From NCBI RefSeq assembly GCF_003663885.1, contig NZ_RCCE01000002.1, positions 310,001 through 374,000 on the forward strand: a stretch of 64,000 nucleotides of DNA, read 5' to 3'. Position 1 is the stretch's first letter. The number at the start of each line of letters is the position of its first letter. The notes beneath the pieces are model-generated. The model saw nothing but the letters and a program-made list of their open reading frames with translations, made no database searches and was not told the DNA's origin. Both the position numbers and the translations under genes were made by a program. Below, piece after piece: positions 8,439-17,792 of the stretch. The DNA comes from Litoreibacter meonggei (GTDB taxonomy: Bacteria > Pseudomonadota > Alphaproteobacteria > Rhodobacterales > Rhodobacteraceae).

Positions 8439-8900
8439 ATGGCACAACACATAGATAATACAGACCGCGCAATCCTGAGATACCTGCAAAAAGATGCCAC
8501 ATTAAGCATTGATGCGTTGGCGGAGGCCGTCCACCTGTCGCGCAATGCGTGCTGGAGGCGGGTCAAGAGGCTGGAAGAAACAGGGGTCGTGCGCGCGCGC
8601 GTCGCACTGGTTGATCCAGCGAAGCTGGGATTGGGGCAATTGGTTTTCATTCTGATGCGCGCCGCAGATCACAGTCCCGATTGGCTAAAAGCTTTTGACC
8701 ATGCGGTTCGAACGCTGCCAGAGATTACGGGTGCCCATCGGATGAGCGGCGATCTGGACTACGTTCTAAGGGTTCAGGTGGCGGATGTGGCCGATTACGA
8801 CAGGTTTTATAAGCGTTTGATTTCCATGGTCCCCGTCCGCGATATCTCGGCAAGCTTCGTGATGGAGAACATCAAGGACTCCACAGCAGTGCCAGTTTAG
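8439..8900 (+). CDS. Lrp/AsnC-family transcriptional regulator
   Basis: A 153-residue regulator. The N-terminal HTH (about residues 4-60: IDNTDRAILRYLQKDATLSI, SRNACWRRVKRLEETGVV) is followed by an AsnC/RAM ligand-binding domain (about 70-145: LPEITGAHRMSGDLDYVLRV, FYKRLISMVPVRDISASFV). It is divergent from the DUF6356 gene. Family members sense amino acids or related small molecules; the ligand here is unknown. Candidate autoregulatory palindromes sit immediately upstream. Confidence 0.92.
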   Translation: MAQHIDNTDRAILRYLQKDATLSIDALAEAVHLSRNACWRRVKRLEETGVVRARVALVDPAKLGLGQLVFILMRAADHSPDWLKAFDHAVRTLPEITGAHRMSGDLDYVLRVQVADVADYDRFYKRLISMVPVRDISASFVMENIKDSTAVPV

Positions 8901-9033
8901 TCGAAGCGTCGTAATTTATGACCAAAATACTGCGGAATAACTTGAAAACGGGGGCCACCTGCCCCACTTTAAGTGCATAACCTGCCGGATTGTGTCCGGC
9001 TTTGTATCAACCTGCCTGAAAGGGAGTGTTTTC

Positions 9034-9759
9034 ATGGCTGAATATGAGACGATGGGGGCTGTCGGCGCTGGTAGCCGCTCTAACGCCGCCATCGATGCGG
9101 GCCTCAAGGCCCATATGAGCAAAATCTACGGCCTGATGTCGTTCGCGATGCTAATCACGGGTGGTGTGGCCTTTGCCGTCGGCACCAACGAAGCGTTGCT
9201 GGCCGCCATCTTCGGCACCCCATTGCGTTGGGTTGTCATGTTTGCGCCGCTGGTCGTTGTGTTCGGCATGGGTGCGATGATCAATCGCCTATCCGCTGGG
9301 GCAGCACAATTGGTGTTCTGGGCATTCTCCGCCCTGATGGGATTGTCGATCAGCTACATCTTCGCCGTCTACACCGGAATCTCGATTGCGCAGACCTTTA
9401 TGGTCACAGCGATCGCGTTCGCAGGGCTTAGCCTGTGGGGTTACACCACCAAGAAAGATATCTCCGCGTGGGGTTCCTTCCTGATTATGGGCGTGATCGG
9501 TCTGATCCTGGCATCAATTGTGAACATCTTCTTGGCGTCTTCTGCCGTGCAGTTCGCGATATCGAGTATCGGTGTGCTGATCTTCGCAGGTCTGACGGCC
9601 TACGACACGCAACGCCTGAAGAACGAGTACATCCAGATGGCGAGCCATGGTGAAAGCGAATGGCTTGCTAAGTCCGCCATCATGGGCGCGCTTAGCCTGT
9701 ACCTGAACTTCTTGAACATGTTCATGTTCCTGCTTCAGTTCATGGGCGGCCGCGAGTAA
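9034..9759 (+). CDS. Bax inhibitor-1/YccA-family membrane protein
   Basis: A 241-residue polytopic inner-membrane protein with about seven hydrophobic helices. The start is ATG 9034 (MAEYETMGAVGAGS), preceded by AGGGAG; an in-frame upstream start at 8992 is unlikely. The arrangement (soluble N-terminus, LKAHMSKIYGLMSFAMLITG, ... FLNMFMFLLQFMGGRE) matches the BI-1/YccA/YetJ family, whose members are Ca2+-leak channels or modulators of FtsH-type proteolysis. The role in this organism is unknown. A strong hairpin terminator follows. Confidence 0.9.
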   Translation: MAEYETMGAVGAGSRSNAAIDAGLKAHMSKIYGLMSFAMLITGGVAFAVGTNEALLAAIFGTPLRWVVMFAPLVVVFGMGAMINRLSAGAAQLVFWAFSALMGLSISYIFAVYTGISIAQTFMVTAIAFAGLSLWGYTTKKDISAWGSFLIMGVIGLILASIVNIFLASSAVQFAISSIGVLIFAGLTAYDTQRLKNEYIQMASHGESEWLAKSAIMGALSLYLNFLNMFMFLLQFMGGRE

Positions 9760-9780
9760 GCCTTCACTCTTTAGAGAATG

Positions 9781-9812
9781 AAAAAGGGCCAGCGCTTTGC
9801 TGGCCCTTTTTT
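9781..9812. terminator. Bidirectional rho-independent terminator
   Basis: The 8-bp stem GGGCCAGC/GCTGGCCC with a 5-base loop is flanked by an A5 run on the left and a T6 run on the right, so it can terminate the BI-1 gene on the plus strand and the lipoprotein gene (ending at 9874) on the minus strand. Confidence 0.9.
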
Positions 9813-9873
9813 CTTGCGCCGACGTTGCACTTTGCAATGCGACGACCGGCAAAATCTGAAATTGTCACCCGAT

Positions 9874-10293
9874 TTAGTTGGATGCGGCCCGTGTTACATA
9901 CTCGGTCTCTACCGTCGCCTTACGGGGCGGTGTGCCATATGTGTAAGTCTTGACTGTCGTATTCCCGACTTTGCGTATCTTAACAGTCTCGGTTGCAGAA
10001 ACCTGCACAACTGCCTCGGTCTCGCTGTAAAGCCCCGTGCGCGACGACGCCGTACCTTGACGGATCACACCATCACTTGCCGCCGCACCAGACGCAATGC
10101 GCTGCCGCTCTGTATATACAGAGTAGCCAGTTGGTGCCGGAAATACACCCGGCTCGCCGCGTTGAGCACGGGCGCGGAATTCGGTAGCTGTATTCGGCGA
10201 AAAATGTGCCCCTTGAGCCCAATCGCCATGGACACCGCGCGCTTCAGTGCAGGCTGCAAGTCCTAACACTGACAGTAGTAATAGATTCTTCAC
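9874..10293 (-). CDS. Small lipoprotein of unknown function
   Basis: About 139 residues. I choose the GTG at 10293, which gives a compact lipoprotein signal (VKNLLLLSVLGLAAC) with a GGGGG-rich Shine-Dalgarno about eight bases upstream; a TTG at 10308 is in frame. The mature part has FSPNTATEFRARAQRGEPGV and a Thr/Lys-rich beta-like C-terminus (TVKIRKVGNTTVKTYTYGTP). I do not recognise a named domain. It is likely a periplasmic or outer-membrane-attached lipoprotein. It is isolated: a terminator lies downstream and a 230-base region separates it from rpmG. Confidence 0.72.
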   Translation of the reverse strand: MKNLLLLSVLGLAACTEARGVHGDWAQGAHFSPNTATEFRARAQRGEPGVFPAPTGYSVYTERQRIASGAAASDGVIRQGTASSRTGLYSETEAVVQVSATETVKIRKVGNTTVKTYTYGTPPRKATVETEYVTRAASN

Positions 10294-10470
10294 GTCAAAC
10301 ACCCCCAATATGTTGTGGGTAGGGTAAAGGCGCGCCCTGAGTCCATCAAGGGAAAATCCCTTAAACTTGTCGTCTCATTTGAATATCGAAAATTTCAATG
10401 CCCCGACGACATCTCTAGCACTGCAAATCATTAGCCCAAAGTTTCGCATCACGGCTACACTCTAAAACGC

Positions 10471-10494
10471 AAAAAACCGCGCTTGACGGCGCGG
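10471..10494 (-). terminator. Terminator of rpmG
   Basis: Read on the minus strand: CCGCGC, a 6-base loop, GCGCGG, then six T residues. It lies about 30 bases after the rpmG stop. The remaining 10294-10470 region holds nothing else I can support. Confidence 0.88.
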
Positions 10495-10524
10495 CTTCTC
10501 AAGTTTCGTCAAAGGTACCCGATC

Positions 10525-10692
10525 TTATTTGATCTTGCCTTCTTTGTATTCGACGTGCTTGCGCGCAACGGGGTCGTACTTGCGCACGACCATCTTCTCG
10601 GTCATGGTGCGGGCGTTTTTCTTGGTCACATAAAAGTGGCCCGTGCCAGCGGACGAGTTTAGGCGGATTTTGATCGTGGTTGGCTTCGCCAT
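10525..10692 (-). CDS. rpmG: 50S ribosomal protein L33
   Basis: A 55-residue ribosomal protein starting at ATG 10692 ([20 protein letters not shown]); the open frame upstream of this ATG is not part of the protein. The sequence is typical of L33: [20 protein letters not shown], then [16 protein letters not shown]. It lacks the CxxC pairs of zinc-binding L33 forms, so it is the zinc-independent type. It is a single gene with its own terminator. Confidence 0.97.
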   Translation of the reverse strand: MAKPTTIKIRLNSSAGTGHFYVTKKNARTMTEKMVVRKYDPVARKHVEYKEGKIK

Positions 10693-10870
10693 CTCACTTC
10701 TCCTCTGGGTCGAGCACTCAATATCCGAGCGCCCGGAAATTCGGTTGAAGCCGCCTTTTACGCGCTTGGCGGCCCGAGTCAACCGCGAAAGAGGGTCAGT
10801 CCATGCACACTTGCAAAACAGCGACGTAAAGTCATGATTGAGGCAGTATTACCCAAAAAGGAACTACCCC

Positions 10871-12619
10871 ATGCGCCTCCTACCGCTCGTCCCTATACTC
10901 ATCGCCGCTCTTCCCGTCTCAGCACAAGACGCGGCAGACGCATTCGCCCCGGAAGCCGCGACTGCGCAAACCACGAAGGATAGCGGCGCGTCAATTGCCG
11001 CCTCAGAATGGATGGTCGCTGCTGCGAATCCACTAGCGGTCCGCGCCGGCGCGCGGGTCTTGTCGGACGGCGGAACTGCCGCGGATGCCATGGTTGCCGT
11101 GCAGTCCGTGCTCGGCTTGGTAGAACCGCAAAGCTCCGGTTTAGGTGGCGGTGCCTTTCTTGTCTGGTACGACGGCGCAACAGGTGAAATGACCACGCTC
11201 GACGGTCGCGAAACCGCGCCAATGGCTGCAACGCCACGCCTATTCCAAGACGAAAACGGCGAGCCGCTGAAATTCTTCGATGCGGTCGTTGGTGGATTGT
11301 CGGTTGGCACACCGGGCACGCCAGCGTTGATGGAGAAGGCCCACGCCATGTGGGGCCGCGCAGATTGGCCTTCTCTGTTCGCAGACGCAATAAATTTAGC
11401 CGAGGGCGGCTTCAAAGTGTCACCGCGGCTAGCGGCACTTGTGGCTTCAGATCAAGAACGGCTTAGCCGCTTCCAGCGCACTGCGTCCTACTTTGTCCCA
11501 GAAGGGCTGCCACTGGCAGAGGGAAGCACGCTAACGAACCTTGCCTACGCCAAAACACTGCGCGCGATCGCAAGTGGCGGCACCAAGGCGTTTTATACCG
11601 GGCAAATTGCGCAGGACATTGTCGATACCGTCGCGAACGCGCAAGGCAACCCCGGAGTGCTGTCCATGACAGATCTTGCTGTTTACAAGGTCAAGGAACG
11701 TGCGCCGGTTTGCGCGACATACCGTGACCACGAAATCTGTGGCATGGGGCCTCCTTCCTCCGGCGCGCTGACGGTCGGGCAAATCCTTGGGATGCTTAAT
11801 GGTTACGACTTAGCGGCATTGGGTAAGGACAACCCCGAGGCGTGGCGGCTAATCGGCGACGCCTCTCGCCTCGCTTTCGCGGATCGCGGGCGCTACATGG
11901 CCGATAGTGACTTTGTGCCGATGCCAACCAAAGGTTTGGTGGATGACGCCTACCTAGCGGCACGCGCAGGTCTGCTGGCTACGGATAAGGCCCTAAGCGA
12001 GGTGTCGCCCGGCGAGCCACCGTTCGACCACGCCCTGCTTTGGGCCGACGACGAAAGTATCGAGCTGCCGTCTACATCGCACATCTCAATTGTCGACCAG
12101 TATGGTAATGCGCTTAGTATGACCACGACCATCGAGAACGGCTTCGGCTCTCGCCTCATGGCACCCGGCGGGTTCTTGTTGAACAATGAACTGACCGATT
12201 TTTCGTTCAAAACGCACGCCGATGGCGTACCGATTGCGAACCGTGTTGAGCCGGGCAAGCGCCCGCGGTCCTCTATGGCGCCAACAATTGTGCTGAAAGA
12301 CGGCAAGCCCACATTGGTTGTCGGCTCCCCCGGTGGGTCACGCATCATCGGTTACGTTGCCAAGACAATCATTGCGCATCTCGATTGGGGTCTTGACCCT
12401 CAAGCGGCCGTCGCGCTGCCACATCTAGTGAACCGCTTTGGCACTTATGACGTCGAAGAGGGCACGAATGCAGTAGATTTAGCAGAACCGCTGACGGAGC
12501 TTGGGTTCGAGACCAACGCGCGCGCTCTGACTTCTGGATTGCATGCTATCGCAATCACGGATGAAGGTCTCCTTGGGGGTGCGGATCCGCGACGGGAAGG
12601 CATCGCACTGGGGAAATAA
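10871..12619 (+). CDS. ggt: Gamma-glutamyltransferase precursor
   Basis: A 582-residue periplasmic Ntn-hydrolase that cleaves glutathione and other gamma-glutamyl compounds. The ATG at 10871 starts a clear Sec signal (MRLLPLVPILIAALPVSAQ). Conserved parts: SGLGGGAFLVWYDG (about 89-102), DGRETAP with the substrate-binding arginine at 113, the autocleavage/nucleophile threonine T402 in STSHISIVD, and VGSPGGSRII near the C-terminus. The precursor would be cut before T402 into large and small subunits. It is monocistronic and convergent with rnpB. pxpABC at 33-36 kb could handle 5-oxoproline arising from gamma-glutamyl turnover, but there is no physical link. Confidence 0.95.
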   Translation: MRLLPLVPILIAALPVSAQDAADAFAPEAATAQTTKDSGASIAASEWMVAAANPLAVRAGARVLSDGGTAADAMVAVQSVLGLVEPQSSGLGGGAFLVWYDGATGEMTTLDGRETAPMAATPRLFQDENGEPLKFFDAVVGGLSVGTPGTPALMEKAHAMWGRADWPSLFADAINLAEGGFKVSPRLAALVASDQERLSRFQRTASYFVPEGLPLAEGSTLTNLAYAKTLRAIASGGTKAFYTGQIAQDIVDTVANAQGNPGVLSMTDLAVYKVKERAPVCATYRDHEICGMGPPSSGALTVGQILGMLNGYDLAALGKDNPEAWRLIGDASRLAFADRGRYMADSDFVPMPTKGLVDDAYLAARAGLLATDKALSEVSPGEPPFDHALLWADDESIELPSTSHISIVDQYGNALSMTTTIENGFGSRLMAPGGFLLNNELTDFSFKTHADGVPIANRVEPGKRPRSSMAPTIVLKDGKPTLVVGSPGGSRIIGYVAKTIIAHLDWGLDPQAAVALPHLVNRFGTYDVEEGTNAVDLAEPLTELGFETNARALTSGLHAIAITDEGLLGGADPRREGIALGK

Positions 12620-12683
12620 CACCACCTCTTTGCCAAACTCAGATCGGGCCGCGACAGCGGCACGATCTTGACGAAAAGAATAT

Positions 12684-13062
12684 GCGCGGAGGGCCTGTAA
12701 GCCGGATTCTGTCCAAGGGGTTGCCCCCTCTGGATGACCATTCATCTTAGGCCACGGTTGCCCGTGGCCCTCTAGCTGCCAACCCGAACCTGCTGGGGAC
12801 AAAGCATCCCCGAAGGCCGAAGCCTCCACGCGGTTCCTATTTGGCATTGCTCCCGGTGGGGCTTGCCGTGCCACCCCTGTTGCCAGCGGCGCGGTGGGCT
12901 CTTACCCCACCGTTTCACCCTTACCCCCGCATGCGAGGGCAGTTTCTTCTCTGTGGCGCTTTCCGTCGGATTGCTCCGCCCGGGCGTTACCCGGCACCGT
13001 TGCCTTGTGGAGTCCGGACTTTCCTCGAACCCGAAGGCCCGCAGCCATCCAGCCCTCCGCGC
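12684..13062 (-). ncRNA. rnpB: RNase P RNA, bacterial type A
   Basis: The catalytic RNA of RNase P (tRNA 5' processing). Ends are set by the P1 helix: GCGCGGAGGGC at the 5' end (13062-13052) pairs fully with GCCCTCCGCGC at the 3' end (12694-12684), 11 bp. The conserved 5' core GAGGAAAGTCCGGACTCC is present and the matching 3' core ACAGAATCCGGCTTACAGG precedes the P1 3' strand. Length is about 379 nt; the exact ends may differ by a few bases. Its 5' end is only about ten bases past the stop of the amidase gene on the same strand, so its promoter must lie inside that gene. Confidence 0.96.
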
Positions 13063-13072
13063 GATGCCCCGC

Positions 13073-13762
13073 CTACGCGCCTACCCTGCGTTGGTCAATC
13101 CCGAAGTCATCCGCCAAGGCCTCCGCCATGGACACGTCGCGTGCGGTGACAGGACCTTGAGCCGTCGGGTTGAACCTAAGCCGGAAGCTTGCCAACAGTG
13201 TTTCAGGTTCCGTACTATCGGGATAGCCAAACGCAATTGCGGCGCGCACGAAGCGCGCTAGATCAGCCTCCGCGTCTTTCATGTTCTTCGGCCAAATAGC
13301 CAGTCGTTGCCGGACCAGCCGTTGCCAATCAAAACGCCGACCCGGATCAATTTTACGACCTGGGGCGAAATCGGAATGGGCGATCACGCCCGCTGCCGGA
13401 ATATCCCAGCGTGCCATTATTCCGCTCAGCAATATCTCTAAAGTGTCAACCAATGGAGCGGCGAACGGCACAAACCCGGTGTTAGACATTTCAATCCCGA
13501 TGGATCGGGAATTCACATCCCCCTGCCCTTGCCAAGTGCCGGTACCAGCGTGCCAAGCGCGCTTGCTTTCCTCGACCATCTGAATGACGTGGCCATCCTT
13601 ACGGATCAGGTAGTGCGCCGATACCTCATTGTCCGGGTTGCACAACGTCCTGCAGGCGGCATCACAACATTCCATCGCCGTGTAGTGCAACACGACCAGA
13701 TCAGGGCGCGCGCCATCCTTACGTTCGCCAAAATTGGGCGAAGGTCGCCATTCCGGCGTCAT
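13073..13762 (-). CDS. N-acetylmuramoyl-L-alanine amidase, AmpD-like (Amidase_2)
   Basis: A 229-residue zinc amidase for recycling of cell-wall anhydromuropeptides. No signal peptide, so cytoplasmic as for AmpD. Expected ligands and catalytic residues: H26 (VVLHYTAM), E92 (IGIEMSN), H130 (VIAHSDFAPGRK), K138 and D140. Also HYLIRKDGHVIQMVEESKRA and WHAG. The C-terminal ~45 residues (RFVRAAIAFGYPD...) look like a short peptidoglycan-binding-like tail. The gene starts four bases after the stop of the Excalibur-like lipoprotein gene on the same strand, so they are likely co-transcribed. Confidence 0.9.
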   Translation of the reverse strand: MTPEWRPSPNFGERKDGARPDLVVLHYTAMECCDAACRTLCNPDNEVSAHYLIRKDGHVIQMVEESKRAWHAGTGTWQGQGDVNSRSIGIEMSNTGFVPFAAPLVDTLEILLSGIMARWDIPAAGVIAHSDFAPGRKIDPGRRFDWQRLVRQRLAIWPKNMKDAEADLARFVRAAIAFGYPDSTEPETLLASFRLRFNPTAQGPVTARDVSMAEALADDFGIDQRRVGA

Positions 13763-13766
13763 GAAG

Positions 13767-14486
13767 CTAGCCCTTGTTTACCAGTTTACGGTATTTCCCG
13801 GGATTCCAGCCGCAGGCATATCCGTCCCCATCTGGGTCCACAGCCAGCTTGTCTTTCTGCGGACCACCAGACTTAAGGAAGGCATCCTGCGCCAGCTCGG
13901 AAGAGCTATAAGTAGCGCAGGCCTTGGCCGTCTTGCTCTTGGAGAAGACCGAGCGGCGATAGACTTTCTGGCCAACCGGGTGACTGGTCTGCAGGGCGAA
14001 CTCAACGGGGGTTTGTGCCCCACCTCCGCCCGGACGGCTTGGAAGCGCTTTCGGCGCGATTACCTGATACTGCGCGCTTTGAGCCTTACGGCGTTGCGCG
14101 TCGCTTTCGATGCTTTGGCGGCTTGAGACCGCTTGGAAATCCTGCTCGTCAGAAATCGACGGATTATTCAAGTCCGGCACTGGTGCATTGGGCGAGGTGT
14201 TCTGAATTCCAACTGGCACGCTTTCACCGCGGGCGGGTTGCCCAGGCGAGCCACGTACTGCGGCCACAGCGTCGCTGGCGGTCTGCTCCTCAGGAGTCTG
14301 CGGGGCAACAGTCTGTTGGCCAGACCTCTGCGCACGCAGTTCCGCGTCACGGGCCTGCTTTTGCGTCAAATAGGTGTCGTAATCGTCGAACCCGACGCCT
14401 GCACCGCTATCCGGCACAGCCGGTGCACACGCTGCCAACCCTGCCACAACCAAAACCGCACATATACCACGCATGAAAAGCCTCAT
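13767..14486 (-). CDS. Lipoprotein with C-terminal Excalibur-like motif
   Basis: A 239-residue lipoprotein. Signal MRLFMRGICAVLVVAGLAAC with the lipid cysteine at residue 20; a second ATG (14474) better spaced from GAGG would shorten the n-region by four residues. The middle is Gln/Pro/Ser-rich and likely disordered. The C-terminus holds KACATYSSSELAQDAFLKSG and DPDGDGYACGWNPGKYRK, resembling the Ca-binding Excalibur pattern DxDxDGxxC. It is the upstream gene of the AmpD-like amidase (4-base gap), which suggests an envelope role. Function not known. Confidence 0.8.
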   Translation of the reverse strand: MRLFMRGICAVLVVAGLAACAPAVPDSGAGVGFDDYDTYLTQKQARDAELRAQRSGQQTVAPQTPEEQTASDAVAAVRGSPGQPARGESVPVGIQNTSPNAPVPDLNNPSISDEQDFQAVSSRQSIESDAQRRKAQSAQYQVIAPKALPSRPGGGGAQTPVEFALQTSHPVGQKVYRRSVFSKSKTAKACATYSSSELAQDAFLKSGGPQKDKLAVDPDGDGYACGWNPGKYRKLVNKG

Positions 14487-14508
14487 TTCTTTTTAGTTGC
14501 GGATGAGA

Positions 14509-15996
14509 TTACCACCATTTGGCGGGCTTCGCCACAAAACCGGCCGCCTGCTCAAGCGCGTAGGCGGTGTTGAGTAGATCACCCTCTTCCCATGGGCGCC
14601 CAATCAGCTGCAAACCCAATGGAAGCCCTTGTTTATCAAGACCCGCAGGAACCGCGATGCCCGGAAGGCCAGCCAAATTAACTGTGACCGTAAAGACATC
14701 GTTGAGGTACATCTGAACCGGATCAGCGTCCGCCATCTCTCCCAAACCGAACGCCGCCGACGGCGTCGCCGGCGTCAGGATCGCGTCAACGCCCTGAGCG
14801 AAGACGTCCTCAAAATCCTTCTTGATCAGCGACCGCACCTTGCGGGCGCGGTTGTAATAGGCGTCGTAGAAACCGGCACTCAGCACATATGTGCCGATCA
14901 TCACGCGGCGCTGCACCTCCGGGCCGAAGCCCTCGGCGCGGGTTTTCTCGTACATTTCGGTGATGCCGTCGCCTTGGCCAATCTTGGCACGATGGCCAAA
15001 GCGCACGCCATCATAGCGCGCAAGGTTGGACGAGGCTTCCGCCGGAGCGACCACATAGTAGGCGGGCAGCGCGTATTTGGTGTGCGGCAAGGTGATGTCG
15101 ACAATCTCCGCGCCTGCGTCTTTCAACATGGCAGTGCCGTCGGCCCAAAGTTGTTCAATCTCCTGCGGCATGCCTTCCATGCGGTATTCCTTGGGGATAC
15201 CGATTTTCTTACCGCGAATGTCGCCGGTCAACGCAGCCTCGAAGTCTGGCACGGCCAGCTCGGCGCTGGTCGAATCCTTCACGTCGTGACCGGCCATCGC
15301 CCCCAGCATGATCGCTGCATCTCGCACGGATTTGGTCATAGGGCCCGCTTGATCCAGCGACGACGCAAACGCCACAACACCCCAGCGCGAGCAACGACCA
15401 TAGGTTGGCTTCAAGCCGGTGATGCCCACGAAGGCCGCAGGTTGGCGGATCGAGCCACCCGTATCCGTGCCCGTCGCCGCCATGCACAAGTCCGCCGCCA
15501 CAGCCGATGCTGAACCGCCCGACGAGCCACCAGGTGTCAATGGAGTGTCGTCATTGCCCCGACGCCAAGGGTTCACGACATCGCCATAGATCGAGGTCTC
15601 GTTGGACGAGCCCATGGCGAATTCGTCCATGTTCAGCTTGCCCAGCATAACCGAACCCGCATCCCACAATTGCTGCGTGATCGTGCTTTCGTACTCCGGC
15701 TTGAAACCTTCCAAAATGCGCGACGCGGCTTGTGACGGCACGCCCTTGGTGCAGAACAAATCCTTAATACCCAGAGGGATACCGCACATATCTGGCGCAT
15801 CGCCTGCTTTTATCCGCGTATCCGCGGCGGCGGCTTGGGCGCGGGCAATCTCAGGCGTGTTGTGCACAAACGCGTTCAATGCTCCTGCATCTTCAATCGC
15901 ACCGAGGCAGGCATTTGTCAGCTCGACAGACGTCACACCGCCTTTACGCAGCGCGTCGCGAGCTTCGGAAATTCCCAGTTTGTTTAGGTCAGACAT
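14509..15996 (-). CDS. gatA: Glutamyl-tRNA(Gln)/aspartyl-tRNA(Asn) amidotransferase subunit A
   Basis: A 495-residue amidase-signature protein of the GatCAB complex, which makes Gln-tRNA from misacylated Glu-tRNA. The Ser-cisSer-Lys site is visible: lysine in [14 protein letters not shown], the serine loop [19 protein letters not shown], and [14 protein letters not shown]. The length is standard. It is translated directly after gatC with a TAATG overlap of one base. The gatB gene is not in the window. Confidence 0.97.
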   Translation of the reverse strand: MSDLNKLGISEARDALRKGGVTSVELTNACLGAIEDAGALNAFVHNTPEIARAQAAAADTRIKAGDAPDMCGIPLGIKDLFCTKGVPSQAASRILEGFKPEYESTITQQLWDAGSVMLGKLNMDEFAMGSSNETSIYGDVVNPWRRGNDDTPLTPGGSSGGSASAVAADLCMAATGTDTGGSIRQPAAFVGITGLKPTYGRCSRWGVVAFASSLDQAGPMTKSVRDAAIMLGAMAGHDVKDSTSAELAVPDFEAALTGDIRGKKIGIPKEYRMEGMPQEIEQLWADGTAMLKDAGAEIVDITLPHTKYALPAYYVVAPAEASSNLARYDGVRFGHRAKIGQGDGITEMYEKTRAEGFGPEVQRRVMIGTYVLSAGFYDAYYNRARKVRSLIKKDFEDVFAQGVDAILTPATPSAAFGLGEMADADPVQMYLNDVFTVTVNLAGLPGIAVPAGLDKQGLPLGLQLIGRPWEEGDLLNTAYALEQAAGFVAKPAKWW

Positions 15997-16283
15997 TACT
16001 CAACCACCTTCGGCACAGCAAAGAAGCCTTCCCGCGCATCGGGGGCATTTTTCAACACAGCTTTTTGTTGGCTGCCGTCTGTCACGACGTCTTCACGGCG
16101 TTTTAGACGCTGGGGCGTCACCGATGTCATCGGTTCAACACCTTCCACATCCACCTCATTGAGTTGCTCCATAAAAGCAATAATCCCATTCAGCTCGCTT
16201 GCCAGTTTGGGCAAGTCTTCCTGAGGCACAGCAATGCGCGCCAGCTTGGCCACGCGGGCGGCAGTTTGGGTGTCGATGGACAT
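15996..16283 (-). CDS. gatC: Glutamyl-tRNA(Gln) amidotransferase subunit C
   Basis: A 95-residue small subunit of Gat[63 protein letters not shown] and a C-terminal [17 protein letters not shown]. It wraps around GatA/GatB and is needed for stable assembly. The stop overlaps the gatA start (TAATG). About 125 bases separate it from tadA upstream on the same strand. Confidence 0.96.
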   Translation of the reverse strand: MSIDTQTAARVAKLARIAVPQEDLPKLASELNGIIAFMEQLNEVDVEGVEPMTSVTPQRLKRREDVVTDGSQQKAVLKNAPDAREGFFAVPKVVE

Positions 16284-16408
16284 CAGACAGGCACTCCTAA
16301 TTTCGTCTCGCCCCGTTTACCCTCGTGCCCGCACAGCTTCAAGCGCAACCGCATGCTTCATCTTGGGTCACGTTTTCTGGGGCCCAAAAGCACGGCAAGG
16401 CAGCACTG

Positions 16409-16858
16409 CTACCGTTTCTTGGCAAAGAACGATTTCAACAAGGTCTCCGATATCTCCGAGGCAATCCCGTCATACACCTCAGGCCGATGATGGCTCTGCG
16501 CATGGTCAAACACCCGCGCACCTTGGGCAACACCCCCAGATTTCGGGTCAGACGCGCCGTAGTAGACACGTGCCACCCGCGCCGCAGCAATGACACCCGC
16601 GCACATGGCGCACGGCTCCAGCGTCACGTAGAGATCGCAGCCAATCAGGCGTTCCGATCCGATGGTTTCACATGCCCTGCGAATTGCCAGCATCTCTGCA
16701 TGAGCGGACGGGTCGCTCAACTCACGTGTGCGGTTGCCTGCTTTCGCCAACACATCCCCGCCCTTCGAGACGACGACGGCCCCCACCGGCACTTCCCCAC
16801 GCAGCGCTGCAAGTCGCGCCTCTTCCAAGGCCAAATCCATATGCGAGGTAAACACCAT
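16409..16858 (-). CDS. tadA: tRNA(adenine34) deaminase TadA
   Basis: Zinc deaminase that makes inosine at the wobble position of tRNA-Arg(ACG). I use ATG 16858 (MVFTSHMDLALEEARLAALR), giving 149 residues; the open frame extends upstream but overlaps the divergent gene region. Catalytic motif: H53-A54-E55 (SAHAEMLAIR) and PCAMC with C83 and C86. ARVYYGASDPKSGG after the zinc site matches TadA rather than cytidine or guanine deaminases. It is divergent from the pseudouridine synthase gene across 51 bases, so both may share a control region. Confidence 0.9.
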   Translation of the reverse strand: MVFTSHMDLALEEARLAALRGEVPVGAVVVSKGGDVLAKAGNRTRELSDPSAHAEMLAIRRACETIGSERLIGCDLYVTLEPCAMCAGVIAAARVARVYYGASDPKSGGVAQGARVFDHAQSHHRPEVYDGIASEISETLLKSFFAKKR

Positions 16859-16909
16859 GACTTCGGATACCCCCTTCACAAGACCAAGCCAAGGGCGTAG
16901 GCCCACCAC

Positions 16910-17698
16910 ATGAGCACTGATACACCCAAAGGCGATCGTATCGCCAAAGTTCTCGCCCGCGCTGGCGTCGCATCGCGACGTGGCGCTGAGGCAATGATTG
17001 AAGCTGGCCGCGTGACTGTGAACGGCAAGCAGATCCTGTCTCCCGCCCTTAACGTGACCGAGGCCGACGAGATCGTGGTGGACGGCAAGCCCTTGGCCGA
17101 GCCGGAACCCACACGCCTATGGCGCTACCATAAACCATTGGGGCTGGTGACGAGTGAGTCGGATGAAAAGGGTCGCGACACGGTTTTTGACGCGCTACGT
17201 GGCACCCTGCCCCGTGTGGTAAGCGTCGGCCGGCTTGATATCAATTCCGAAGGTCTGTTGTTGCTGACCAATGACGGTGCACTCAAGCGTCAATTAGAAC
17301 TGCCCTCAACCGGCTGGCTGCGTAAATACCGTGTGCGGGTGAACGGCACGCCAGAGGATCATACCCTAGAGCCCCTGCGCCGTGGTGTTGTTTCCGAGGG
17401 TGAGAAATTCCAAGGCATGGAGGTCGCCTTTGACCGCCAACAAGGCGCCAACGCTTGGCTCACCGTGGGCCTGCGCGAAGGCAAGAACCGCGAAATTCGC
17501 CGCGCTATGGACGAGGTCGGATTGAAGGTGAACCGTCTGATCCGCATTAGCTACGGCCCGTTCCGCCTGAACGACCTGAAGCCGGGCGAGGTCGAGGAGG
17601 TCAAGGGTCGTGTATTGCGCGAGCAGCTTGGCATGCGGGAAGACAACGAAAAGCCTATGCTGAAGAAAAAGCCCCCCCAAAAGCGTCGCCGCCAGTAG
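16910..17698 (+). CDS. rluB: Large-subunit-type rRNA pseudouridine synthase (RsuA/RluB family)
   Basis: A 262-residue enzyme that isomerises uridine in rRNA. An S4 RNA-binding domain (about 8-58: DRIAKVLARAGVASRRGAEA) precedes the RsuA-type catalytic domain, with catalytic aspartate D110 in VSVGRLDINSEGLLLLTND and KNREIRRAMDEVGLKVNRLI later. A basic tail (KKKPPQKRRRQ) ends the protein. RluB (23S U2605) is the best guess; RluE or RsuA specificity cannot be decided by reading. Confidence 0.88.
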   Translation: MSTDTPKGDRIAKVLARAGVASRRGAEAMIEAGRVTVNGKQILSPALNVTEADEIVVDGKPLAEPEPTRLWRYHKPLGLVTSESDEKGRDTVFDALRGTLPRVVSVGRLDINSEGLLLLTNDGALKRQLELPSTGWLRKYRVRVNGTPEDHTLEPLRRGVVSEGEKFQGMEVAFDRQQGANAWLTVGLREGKNREIRRAMDEVGLKVNRLIRISYGPFRLNDLKPGEVEEVKGRVLREQLGMREDNEKPMLKKKPPQKRRRQ

Positions 17699-17792
17699 CG
17701 CCACACTTGCCGCGACACGTTGAGGCAATCTATTGCCCCCTTTGGATTGTTCTGTATTCCTAGCGACAACGCGAACAAACGGGGGCACACAC

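Noticed and set aside
12841-13261. Open frames on both strands through 12.5-13.2 kb
   Set aside because: The interval is the RNase P RNA gene, confirmed by the P1 helix and conserved core; the frames are Pro/Arg-rich chance translations.
14629-15513. A 294-codon plus-strand open frame opposite gatA
   Set aside because: It is fully antisense to the conserved gatA gene, has no recognisable domain, and its His/Arg-rich composition is typical of the reverse frame of GC-rich coding DNA.
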